Shown here: positions 54,800-64,000 of the stretch, piece by piece
How positions within the stretch are numbered: position 1 is the stretch's first letter
How the letters are laid out: each line of letters starts with the position of its first letter
Source: Reticulitermes speratus
Taxonomy: Eukaryota > Arthropoda > Insecta > Blattodea > Rhinotermitidae
DNA: 64,000 bases
NCBI GenBank assembly: GCA_021186555.1
Contig: JAJKFL010000427.1
Coordinates: 22,741,238 to 22,805,237, forward strand
Reading direction: 5' to 3'
The notes under the pieces: model-generated
What the model was told of the DNA's origin: nothing
What the model saw: the letters and a program-made list of their open reading frames with translations, nothing else
The model's database searches: none
Program-made: the position numbers and the translations under genes

Positions 54800-54935
54800 T
54801 ATGTAATTGAAGGCTTCCGCCGTGGTCGTAATGTTGCTTAAATTTTTTGGGTTGTTGCCTGGCGTCAATTTTTGGTGTGTGACCAACGTTTCGGGATCAC
54901 TTGTTTGTCCCATCTTCAGGGTCTTAGGTAAAATG
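54800..54935 (-). mobile_element. Penelope-like terminal fragment with hammerhead-like core
   Basis: Minus strand: acc, CTGAAGA, stem II ggga/tccc, GAAAC, ACGTTGGTC. The cleavage triplet GUC is present but stem I does not pair well. The left border has AGGCTTCCGCCGTGG, also seen at 14957 and 17130. Confidence 0.5.
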
Positions 54936-55304
54936 GTAAAAATGATCAAGGTATGAGTAGTACACATAGACAAGAAGATGGTACATGATTATCAGCTCAA
55001 CCTAGGAAGTGGACCTATGTATCTACAAATCATCACACGAGAAAGAGAAATAGTGTAGGTGATCCTCAAAAATCGGATATAACGTCAAAACCGCGTTGAA
55101 GTGTTATCTAACCTTAATGGAAGTACAGATTATAACCCTACAGAAATAGGAAGTTCTATCCTACTACTTCATCAAGGTTCAATAGTATATACATTAAAGC
55201 ATCAAAGGCAAAACATAACCATAAGGAAGTACCTTCTAATAAACGTAGTTGTAATGTTCGGTGATCGAATGCTGGTCCAGTTGGAGTCGTAACAGCACGG
55301 GATA

Positions 55305-55932
55305 GTGTTGGAGTCAACTATGGAAGCCACTAATATAAATGAATGCCATAGAGATGTAGTTCCAGTCAAGAAGAGTGTTTATATGAATGGTGTTAATGTT
55401 CAATATATTCAGTCTAAGAACAAAAGTGGATGTCAGAAACACCGAATAGTGATTCTAGGAGATAGTCATACTAGAGGTTGTGCCAGTAAAGAAAAAGATT
55501 GTTTGAATAAAAACTTTGAAGTGATCGGTTTTGTGAAGCCAGGGCCTGACAACGGTACATTAACATCTTCTGTAAAGGGTACTTCTGAAAAGTTGACAAA
55601 AAATGATGTAATAGTTTTTTGGGGTGGTACTAATGATATTAGTAAAAATAATACTAAAGAAGGGTTGCAACAATTATTAAATTTTGTAATGAATAAGAAG
55701 CATACACATATTATCTTAATTACTGCTCCGCATAGACATGATACTGTGGAATGGTCATGTGTAAATGTGGAGGTAATAATTTTTCATAGAAAATTAAGGA
55801 AACTCATGAAAAGTCAGAAACATGTTCCAATAGTAAGTGCAGATTGTAATAGGGAGTTTTCACCAATCATGGCCTTCATATGAATAACCGAGGCAAAGAA
55901 ATTATTGCTAAGCTAATTGCTGATACTAGTAG
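55305..55932 (+). pseudogene. LINE ORF1 with SGNH/GDSL hydrolase domain
   Basis: A 192-codon frame contains VILGDSHTRG (block I, nucleophile Ser in GDS) and FWGGTNDISKNN (block III, G-x-N-D), then ITAPHRHDTVEWSCVN. Block V with the catalytic His follows in another frame (HGLHMNNRGKE, 55880-55915) because of a frameshift near 55865. Such esterase-like ORF1 proteins are known from CR1-clade LINEs. It is not a host gene: it flows into the endonuclease of the same element. Confidence 0.85.
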
Positions 55933-56010
55933 TGCAACTTTTGTAAAGATAATATGATTCCTATCCCTGTTTACTGGACAGATAATCATCACGACATTAT
56001 CAACAATGGA

Positions 56011-56184
56011 ACTGAACATGCTAACATGGTCTTAAATGAAGGAACTCCTATTACTGTAACGGGAAACAGTGTGGAAGTAACAAGTCCAACACAATCAACT
56101 GAACATGCTAACATGGTCTTAAATGAAGGAACTCCTATTGCTGTAACGGGAAACAGTGTGGAAGTAACAAGTCCAGTACAATCA
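56011..56184 (+). repeat. 87-bp in-frame tandem duplication in LINE linker
   Basis: Two 87-bp units (29 codons each: EHANMVLNEGTPI, TGNSVEVTSP) with three or so differences. The phase is kept. Confidence 0.95.
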
Positions 56185-56705
56185 ATTTCTGAATATCTTC
56201 CACAATTTCAACTAAAATAGTAGCAAATAGAATATCAGAATATCTATAGATAGAGAAGGGCTCCTGTAACAAGAAATGATGATTTTTTATGGTGAAACAG
56301 ATTCATGGTTCAAATAGTAATTTTAAGACTAATATTTCTAATAGGTTAAATAATAATACTCATAATCTTAGTGCTACATTAAACCAAGATCTTTTGAGCA
56401 CTAACTTAGAATCCCATGTAAATAATAGTTCCTTGTTATATTCTTCTGATGATAATTCACTCAAGGTATATCATCAAAATATTAGGGTCTAAAGTGTAAA
56501 ACCAGTCAGCTTATAAGCTCTCTGTATCCAGACCTGCCTCATTTATTGTTTAACTGAACACCATCTAGATTATCCTGATAAAGATCATACTTGTGTATAT
56601 CATTACAATCTCGGTGCTAAATATTGTAGGCAAATTCTTAAAAAAGGCAGAGTATGTATTTTTGTCCATGAAAAATTATAATTTACAAACATTAACCAAT
56701 GTCTC

Positions 56706-56830
56706 ACTACCAACTAAATGCACATTCTTTAAAAAAAAACCAACATAAGGTTTCTTTAAAATCGTCTAAAAGTCCCCTACATATGTTTCGGTTTTCAAAA
56801 AACCATCATCAGGGGGTCACAGAATTGTAC
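56706..56830 (-). mobile_element. Penelope-like terminal fragment
   Basis: Abuts the broken LINE endonuclease. Contains the motif at 56772-56819 and an A9 stretch at 56730-56740. Confidence 0.5.
56772..56819 (-). ncRNA. Hammerhead-ribozyme-like motif with strong stem I
   Basis: Minus strand: gacccc, CTGATGA, stem II ggtttt/aaaacc (6 bp), GAAAC, the self-complementary stem III ACATATGT, A, ggggac. Stem I has four G-C pairs, one mismatch and a further G-C pair. All core bases are present; an extra U precedes stem II. Confidence 0.7.
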
Positions 56831-56939
56831 TTTTCAAATTACTTCCATGCGTTCCTCTATCAGCACACGCAATGCAATTCACCACTTTTACTCCTGCTAT
56901 TTACGGTATCACTACGGTAAGCACCATATGTTAAAATAA

Positions 56940-58000
56940 TAAAACTAAAATGGATAAATATTAAAAATGTGAGATATGTCGTGCACTATCACTGAACTCG
57001 TCTCGATGTGTATTCATGGTGGAGAGTCTTTAGCACTGCATGTCGTTGGACATTTGGAGAATCATGGTTCTGTGTATTACTGTAAATCAAGTAAATTTAG
57101 AAATTAAAAACTATTATCTTATGTATCTCGTACATATTAATAATTTGTATTTGAGAGAAACACGTATTAGATTTGACATATGTTCTACATCCTTGTCTAG
57201 TTTTGTGAAGGATATATGCAATGTAAACGAATTACGCTATATACATCATTTATGACATAATTACGCCATCTGCCAAGACATATATAGGGGTCATAACAGG
57301 ATAAAAGTTCTACACACCTTAAAAAAGAGCAAATTTAATGATGACTAGCTTTCACGTTCACTGCGGAGCGTAAAGAAAACACAAACCTTGTGAAACGTGT
57401 TCTGTAGATTACGGCAAATGGAGAACGTTAATCAGGTCAGAATTTGAAATTATCTGGAGTCAGCCATAAGTTTTATGTTTGAGGGAAGATGCGACCTTTA
57501 CTTTAACAGAAATGTGTTGTGAATTTCTGCTGCGAGTAACACTAAATAAAATGACTGCTGAAAGATGGCAACTGTCGGAGTGTCAAAATAGTGTTTGTTG
57601 CCTGCTTGGGTAAATACAACGTGTCACTTCAACAACTGACACTTCTGTGCGATAAATAGACAAAGCAAGACTGCATGATGATGAACTCACAACTCACCTG
57701 TCTCTCTTTATGGTGCATGTGTGTGAATTGAGAAGATAACTTTTCATACAGATTATCACGAAGCCGACCACCACCTCTAGCAGCATCTTCGAAGTCGTCA
57801 ATCCGTTGTACAAACACAGTAATATTGTACGTCAATATGATATGTATACTTCATTGATTATATTATTAAAGTCGTACCAACAACGCGGAAGCTGCTGTTG
57901 TTTTTGTAGTTACAAGAATTGTGTTGGAAACAATGAGGCACCACAGGTATAAATAACTCAGTATGAAATGTTAATAAAGAGAACCAGTCAACACAACTGT
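56940..58000. other. Anonymous DNA
   Basis: Frames of 60-73 codons only, none recognised. Confidence 0.4.
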
Positions 58001-58080
58001 TTGTTTCAGATTAAACCTAACTACAGCAACATTTTTCGGCTGGATGTGTGGAGACATCTTCAGGATGCATCTACAAACTA
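58001..58080 (-). mobile_element. Penelope-like terminal fragment, decayed
   Basis: Minus strand CCTGAAGATGTCTCCACAC, CCAGCCGAAAAATGTTG: the core CTGAAGA is kept but GAAAC has become GAAAA. Confidence 0.45.
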
Positions 58081-58102
58081 TATAACTATATAGCAGGGAT
58101 AA

Positions 58103-58578
58103 TATTAATATCATCTTATAGGATATTTATGTACTGGCGCCTAACAGAAGTCACAAGTGAGTGGTTGTTTGTGTGGATGTGTGGTTTCTATTCGGATATC
58201 AGACACTTCGAGATTTTGCCACGTCCTGCTTTGGCCAGTGAAGGATGCCAGTTAATATTGCTGCTGTATGCAGTGGCACTTTTTTGTTTCAGATACAGTA
58301 CAAACCGATACCAGTTTATGATCAGTTACACTGAAATTATTAGTTGATTTGGTGACCAATTAGTATGAAGTTGTAACACAAGTTTCTATGTAAATATGGT
58401 GGGTAATAACATGTTTTAACAAAGAGATGCTCAGAAAATATGTGGAACATGACAGGAAATTGAAAAGTCATTTCAAAATCCAGAAATATACATTCGAAAC
58501 GCCAGCTTACAATTATCCAGTCTTGCTACAAACACTTGCAATGAATCTGCAGTAACTCGACATAGAAGCAGGCATCAT
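58103..58578 (+). repeat. Segmental duplicate R8, copy 1
   Basis: Aligns with 59449-59904 almost throughout (TATTAATATCATCTTATAGG to AGAAGCAGGCATCAT), same direction, offset 1,346 bp, roughly 90% identical by eye. No protein family recognised in either copy. Confidence 0.9.
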
Positions 58579-59266
58579 CTACGTAGAATCGACAGATGTG
58601 TTACAAAACTGGCAAGTTTAAATAATGCAAACGTTGCACTTCGGAGTGGTGGGTTCACAGTTGCATCTGAGCTGCAAAGGACACTGTTTTTATGTTACGG
58701 CAAGTAGACAAACTCTTCCTCCTCTTGTCATCGTTATTCTTAGGCCTCTTTCAAGGACTGCAGCAGTTTTGTTTGGAAGGAGGCTGAGGAAGTGGTGGAG
58801 TTCATTGCCTCCAGAAAAGAAACAAGATTTGATACTCAGATTGAAGAAAAGAAATATGACATTACTAGGTGTGTTATCCTTTTTCCACACAGTCTACATT
58901 GATGGCATGTCACGAAGAGTAACTTTAAAATACAGTGACCGTTTGCTTGAGCCTTTTCACATACACACATGATAATTATTTATTGGTAAACTTCAGAACA
59001 AAGTTCATGTCTTTTTGTGGTTACTAGACCCATCACAAGGGTGAAATTTGAGGTTTGCATTAGTGTCATATTGAGCTGCTTGTAATCTGGTAGGTATGTA
59101 CTGCTGAGTCCATGTTTAAGATGTATGAGTGCACGACCCCGACAGTGGCGGCAGCAGTTTCATCTGAAACATTTCTACATATCTACCAGACTACACACTC
59201 CCACATCTGAGAATACAGTAATGTTTTAATTGTACATTGTAAAGATTGCCATTTTGGTTGTGACAC
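58579..59266. other. Anonymous DNA with a 115-codon frame
   Basis: The plus frame 58625-58972 and a second frame reading SLNNANVALRSGGFTVASEL are open. They may be remnants of a transposon ORF, but I cannot name it. Confidence 0.3.
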
Positions 59267-59440
59267 CCAGCCTCCTATACAATGGATACCGGGTCATTCC
59301 CGGGGGTAAAGCGGCCAGGGCGTGGCGTTGACCATCCACCCCCATCTAGCGTCGAGGTTAAAGAAAGATAAGAGCTATACCTCTACTCCCCCTCTGGGCC
59401 TTCATAATCTGTTCTAGGGTGAACTTTTCCTTTAACTGTA
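59267..59440 (+). mobile_element. SINE-C 3' half
   Basis: CCCAGCCTCCTATACAATGG, CCCGGGGGTAAAGCGGCCAG, ACCTCTACTCCCCCTCTGGG and CTGTTCTAGGGTGAAC. The tRNA head is missing. It directly precedes the second R8 copy. Confidence 0.85.
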
Positions 59441-59448
59441 TTAATATC

Positions 59449-59904
59449 ACCTTATAGGATATTTACGTACTGGCGCCTAACAGAAGTCGCAAGTTTTTGT
59501 GGATGTGTGGTGACAATTCGGATATCAGATATTTCAAGCTTTTGCCATGTCCTGCTTTGGCCAGTGAATGATGCCAGTTAATATGGCTGCTGTATGCAGT
59601 GACACTTTTTGTGTGTCAGATACAGTACACACCTATACCAGTTTATGATCAGTTGTACTGAAATTATTAGTTGATTTGGTGACCAAATAGTATAAAATTT
59701 TAATACAAGTTTCTACGTAAATATGGCGGGTAATAACATGTTTTAACAAACAGATATCCGGAAAATTGTGGAACATGACAGGAAACTGAAAAGTCATTTC
59801 TAAATCCAGTAATATACATTCGAAACGTCAGCTTACAATTATCCAGTCTTGCTACAAACACTTGCAATGTATTTACAGCAGCTCCACATAGAAGCAGGCA
59901 TCAT
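59449..59904 (+). repeat. Segmental duplicate R8, copy 2
   Basis: See 58103-58578. The left border coincides with the end of a SINE-C tail, so the SINE may mark the breakpoint. Confidence 0.9.
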
Positions 59905-60045
59905 TCACTGTTACACCCCCTCGCCACGGTGAGGCACAGGAACTGGAGGGGGGATATGTCACCCTGTGTCATGCACAGGGTGACATATCCACATCCGAGA
60001 CACTAGTCCAGATAGGGATGTGATGCTATCTGGAATTCGTGTTTT

Positions 60046-60815
60046 CGATACTAACTTACATACATACTACCTTACATACTAACTTACTTACATACTACCT
60101 TACTTACATACTACCTTACTTACATACTAACTTACTTACATACTACCTTACTTACACACTACCTTACTTACATACTAACTTACTTACATACTACCTTACT
60201 TACATACTAACTTACTTGCATATTAACTTACATACTACCTTACTTACATACTAACTTACTTACATACTACCTTACTTACATACTATCTTACTTACATACT
60301 AACTTACTTACATACTACCTTACTTACATATTATCTTACTTACATACTACCTTACTTACATACTACATTACTTACATACTATCTTACTTTACATACTAAC
60401 TTACTTGCATATTAACTTACTTACATACTACCTTACTTACACACTACCTTACTTACATACTAAGTTACTTACATACTACCTTACTAACATACTAACTTAC
60501 TTGCATATTAACTTACTTACATACTACCTTACTTACATACTAACTTACTTGCATACTACCTTACTTACATACTATCTTACTTACATACTAACTTACTTAC
60601 ATACCACCTTTCTTACATACTATCTTACTTACATACTACCTTACTTACATACTACATTACTTACATACTATCTTACTTACATACTACCTTACTTACATAC
60701 TACATTACTTACATACTATCTTACTTACATACTACCTTACTTACATACCAACTTACTTACTACCTTACATACTACATTACTTACATACTATCTTACATAT
60801 GAACTTACAACCTTT
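60046..60815. repeat. 16-bp minisatellite, about 48 units
   Basis: The unit cttacttacatactac has frequent variants (taac, tatc, ttgcat). Because the unit is 16 bp, the translated frame repeats every 48 bp. The 160-codon frame at 60405-60887 is a by-product. It ends in a G13 run. Confidence 0.95.
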
Positions 60816-60834
60816 TGGGGGGGGGGGGGGATGA

Positions 60835-60863
60835 AGGGCCCTCACACCACAGCCTTAAGGCTA
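60835..60863 (-). mobile_element. SINE-B 3' end scrap
   Basis: GGGCCCTCACACCACAGCC and TTAAGGCTAA match the SINE-B 3' domain read in reverse (compare 10191-10236). Confidence 0.5.
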
Positions 60864-61051
60864 ACTTACTTACTAATTAATTATTAACTTATTAACCCTG
60901 AAAAGGGCTGTTTTACCGATGTGGTGCCTTCTGTCGTCTGTCTGTGTCGGGGCCGTTGATCCTGTGGACAGACCGTAAATATTGTAATTAGAACGGAACT
61001 GCCACCATTATGTAGGAGAGGTGGTAAGAAATTGTAGTGACAGTGCTGGGG

Positions 61052-61149
61052 ATGTTACGTGTGTGGTATAATTATTGTGATACGACGTTTTGGGGTGGAC
61101 ATGTTACGTGTGTGGTATAATTATTGTGATACGACGTTTTGGGGTGGAC
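61052..61149. repeat. 49-bp tandem duplication
   Basis: Two identical units starting ATGTTACGTGTGTGGTATAA. Confidence 0.95.
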
Positions 61150-61194
61150 ACACTGCCCACATGCTAAGGGTGACTGAATTCTAAAGCATCTACA

Positions 61195-61290
61195 TGGGCC
61201 ATGTTCAGTCACCACGAAGATGGTGGGACAATGTTCCTCCGAAACGTCGTAAAGACTACACTACACAGTGTGATGGCCCATAAGACAATA
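61195..61290. repeat. Dispersed repeat R6, copy
   Basis: ATGTTCCTCCGAAACGTCGT, ACTACACAGTGTGATGGCCC. See 40610-40710. Confidence 0.55.
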
Positions 61291-62475
61291 ATTTGGGCAG
61301 CATCTCCCGTGAGGACCGCAGAACATACATAGGAACTAGCACAGTGCGGTTTGTGTGCAATTGTGAACATCTTACAGATCAAAAGATACGTGACAAGCAG
61401 TCAGATGTGTCAGTGGTTGTTAGCGGGCACACACACACATATCTACGGCATTGTGTTGCCATAGCTTTGACAGGCAGGCTAAGAATTGGCAAGGTGGCGT
61501 AACTGTCATGCAGACTGTCCTGTGACAGACAGCTAGCAGACAAAAAGCAGTTAGTAAAATGTAAGGTAAAGTAAATGGGGAATATAAGGTATTACACAAA
61601 AACAACCTACAGCGTCTTATGTAAGTCACCACATATAGTAACACAAATCAAATCAAGGACATCAAGTAAGCTGGGATGGAAACCAAACACATACTGAACT
61701 TTACTGAGACAACCTCTGAGAAAGCAGCAAAGAATAACTCTGAAGGATATGGAATTGAGTGAAGATACAGGAAGTGTTCTGGAGCTAAATGAAATGACGC
61801 ATGATACCAATAAACAGGAAGCTAAAAGTAGATGTCATATTCTTCAGAAGAAAAGAAACAAATTATCAGTTGACTTCAGATACTCAAACCAAAAGGAAGG
61901 AGCACTCTGGTAACAGCCTGTATAAATTACAAGAAGCAGTTTGTGAAGTTTACAGAATATGTCAAGATGGGCCCATTTGTAGCACAGACGGCAAGCTAAA
62001 AGTAGGAGACAGGAGAAAGGAGGAGGAGTGGGAGGAGAAAAAGTACAAGACGAGGAGTTGGTCTGGAGGAGGAAAGCCAGAATGAATTGAAAGGAAGTGG
62101 AGAAAGACGAAGCAAAGTAGCAGGAGGATAGGCAGGGAAGAAGAGAGAAAAATTGGCTACAGAGAGATGATATTAAGATATGGATGGAAGGAGTGAAGAA
62201 AGGATGATGAGATTAAACCAAAAAAGGGGGGAGGGTGAAAGAAAGAGGCAGACAAAATGAGAAATATTGTCACACAATAACCACTGCTCCAATGGACCCT
62301 ACGAGTCTAAATTTCCAAATCCTCCTTGAACATAAAACATACTTTCCTGGCTGCATACCTCTTTCTGAAAGTGTCTACTCCCTCCAGGTTCTGTTGAAGA
62401 CTTCAAATCCTTCACTGCTCTCTGCAAATAAGACAGTCACACACATAATTCACAAAACCTTTCAAATAAAACCAA
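61291..62475. other. Anonymous DNA, purine-rich near 62000-62240
   Basis: The plus frame 61801-62085 (94 codons, K/E-rich) matches nothing I know. The purine-rich tract explains its charge bias. Confidence 0.35.
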
Positions 62476-62640
62476 CATGTATATAGTCAATGACAGATTT
62501 TTTTTACAGAGAATCCAGCAAATTTGTGTGCTTCTGTTTAACAGACTCCATTCTCTGACCTTCCTTAATTCATTTGTCATTTGGAATTGCATACATTACA
62601 CAGTGTGTCAGTGCACAAGACATAATAGGAAGACATGGAC
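62476..62640 (+). repeat. Dispersed repeat R7, copy 1
   Basis: Aligns with 63139-63308: CATGTATATAGTCAATGACA, CTGACCTTCCTTAATTCATTT, ACATTACACAGTGTGTCAG. Confidence 0.75.
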
Positions 62641-63138
62641 ACTACTAACACATTACTAACACAAATTCTAAGCGTTTGTGATTAATTTCCATCTGTGTTC
62701 TGTCCCGTTATTACATTTGTTAAGACAATACAGTTCTCTGAGAGGCTTAACATAATTTGTGAACACACACATATTTAACTACCTTCCTGCCCACTCATTC
62801 AAAAAAATATACAGCCACACCTTGATAGAGCACCCATGAATGTTAACACAATTTTCATATTTTACAGCATTTTGATTTACCACCACCCTTGATATGCCGC
62901 CACAAACTGGTGAACAAACAGTGGTGCCATATTAGGGTTTGACTGCAGGTCCATATTCTAAAGTAACATGTAAGTAAAATTTCCTCTCATGCCAGTAACT
63001 TACATATTCACATACGTCCCGTCTAATCCCTTCAATCAGTCGACGGACCCTTTCCTCTGCTTTCTCAAAATCCTTGTCGTATTCACTTCTCTGAAATTAT
63101 GATAGTCACATGTTAGAAAACAATATTACTCAAAAGCT
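62641..63138. other. Anonymous DNA
   Basis: No feature seen. Confidence 0.4.
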
Positions 63139-63308
63139 ACATGTATCAAGTCAATTACATAGATTTTATTACAGCCTCCAGCAAGATTGTGTTCTTCAGT
63201 TTAACAGATTCTATTCTTTGATCTTCCTTAATTCATTTAATTGTGCTTTACTATCACATACATTACACTGTGTATCAGCACGAAAGACAAATTAGGAACA
63301 CAGACAGA
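63139..63308 (+). repeat. Dispersed repeat R7, copy 2
   Basis: See 62476-62640. Offset about 663 bp, same direction, roughly 75-80% similar by eye. Confidence 0.75.
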
Positions 63309-63439
63309 AGCAGCTAGGCCTCACTTTCAGGCAATAGTTCATCACTTTCCTGGGCAGGGAGAAACAAACACAGAGTAACTTCCCTCCAGCTAGATTTAAG
63401 TCTGAGAAGGCAATCAGGGACAGCCAGCGAATCATTCAA

Positions 63440-63672
63440 TTTATGGGAAGGGAAACAGATTTTCTCTTTTCCAAAGCATTCAGACTGGCTCTGGGGCCCA
63501 CTCAGCCTTTTGTTCAATGGGTGAAAGGGGACACCTGCACCGGAGGTAAAGCTGCTGGTGCATGAAGCAGACCACATGCCCCCATCCAATGTCAAGCTTA
63601 AGATTAAGTGAAGACAAATCTCCACTCTAGCAAATCCCTTCATGGCAAGCATAGGAAAACTTTCACTCTAAG
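63440..63672 (+). mobile_element. Diverged SINE-C copy without head
   Basis: CAGATTTTCTCTTTTCC, CAGACTGGCTCTGGGGCCC, TTGTTCAATGGGTGAAAGGGG, GGAGGTAAAGCTGCTGG, CCTTCATGGCAAGCATAGG, in SINE-C order. The 112-codon minus frame here is incidental. Confidence 0.7.
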
Positions 63673-64000
63673 GAATGTGTCATGCATTAGGTAGGGCTGT
63701 GTAGAAATCAGTAATTAATTATCTCAGCAAACTTCTAAATAATAACTACCAGAGGTTCTAGCAGTAGGTAACATGCACCAAGACTACATTAATTTGATAT
63801 AAAGAAGCAGCACACATTTCATGCTCTAAAATCTGCACTTCAAACAGAATCACAGAATTACACCACACTCAATCACTCAACCAATATTTCACTAATTCCG
63901 TTTCAGAAACTCTGTCTTAAGCAAGCTATGGCCATTCAACTCTTTCAGATATTCGCACAGTTCTACTGGGCTGTGATGGCATACTACACCGAGATCTTAT
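63673..64000. other. Anonymous DNA to window end
   Basis: Nothing recognised. Confidence 0.4.

Larger units (their letters stand above)
55090..56705 (+). mobile_element. LINE 5' part: ORF1 with SGNH hydrolase plus endonuclease start
   Basis: Covers ORF1 (55305 onward), a duplicated linker (56011-56184), and the start of an APE endonuclease (LKVYHQNIRV at 56461, CLTEHHLD near 56545, CRQILKKGRVCIFVHEKL near 56630). It ends abruptly at 56705 against a Penelope-like fragment. It would precede, in a complete element, the part now found at 48853-51410. Confidence 0.85.

Noticed and set aside
60405..60887. 160-codon ORF
   Set aside because: Translation of the 16-bp minisatellite plus a G-run; low complexity only.

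Overview
This window looks like arthropod nuclear DNA, most probably from a large hemimetabolous insect genome. A cockroach of the Periplaneta type is my best guess. That guess rests on the SINE consensus and on LINE-derived peptides I remember from cockroach gene models; it was not tested by search. The DNA is AT-rich and dominated by repeats, with very sparse coding sequence. There is no sign of bacterial organisation: no operons, no dense ORFs, no CRISPR. Most long open frames are accidental or lie inside repeats.

Only one host gene can be supported, on the minus strand. Two exons (47124-47484 and 41402-41528) join in phase with consensus splice sites and encode the first half of an aquaporin-family protein matching the neurogenic protein Big brain (bib). 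Exon 1 has a start codon with an in-frame stop just upstream, and a plausible Inr/DPE promoter near 47892. Intron 1 is 5,595 bp. I could not find the next exon, so intron 2 is either longer than about 41 kb or hides an exon I missed.

The rest is a layered mobile-element landscape. (1) Five or more tRNA-headed SINE families, named here A to E, several with clear target-site duplications (TSDs). (2) hAT-type MITEs of two families, each with two complete copies and perfect 8-bp TSDs. (3) Tc1/mariner and pogo/Tigger-like MITEs with TA target sites, including a 564-bp element holding a transposase C-terminus and a 77-bp hairpin made only of its two ends. (4) Remnants of Penelope-like elements (PLEs) carrying hammerhead-ribozyme-like motifs, often palindromic. 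(5) One LINE family in two separated pieces: endonuclease end plus reverse transcriptase at 48.9-51.4 kb, and an SGNH-hydrolase ORF1 plus endonuclease start at 55.1-56.7 kb. (6) Tandem repeats: 36-bp (3.3-4.8 kb), 23-bp (6.1 kb), tetranucleotide (7.2-7.75 kb), 118-bp (20.1-21.0 kb) and 16-bp (60.0-60.8 kb).

Layout: 0-17 kb SINEs, MITEs and minisatellites; 17-25 kb a PLE palindrome split by a hAT MITE, the 118-bp array and nested SINEs; 25-38 kb DNA-transposon MITEs, mariner remnants and PLE ends; 40.9-48 kb the bib 5' end with a repeat-filled intron; 48-57 kb LINE pieces; 57-64 kb duplicated unique-looking DNA, the 16-bp array and old SINE copies. The most interesting theme is the dense set of hammerhead-like motifs, several with complementary stem I arms. 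Next is the nested-insertion stratigraphy, which allows relative dating of the families.
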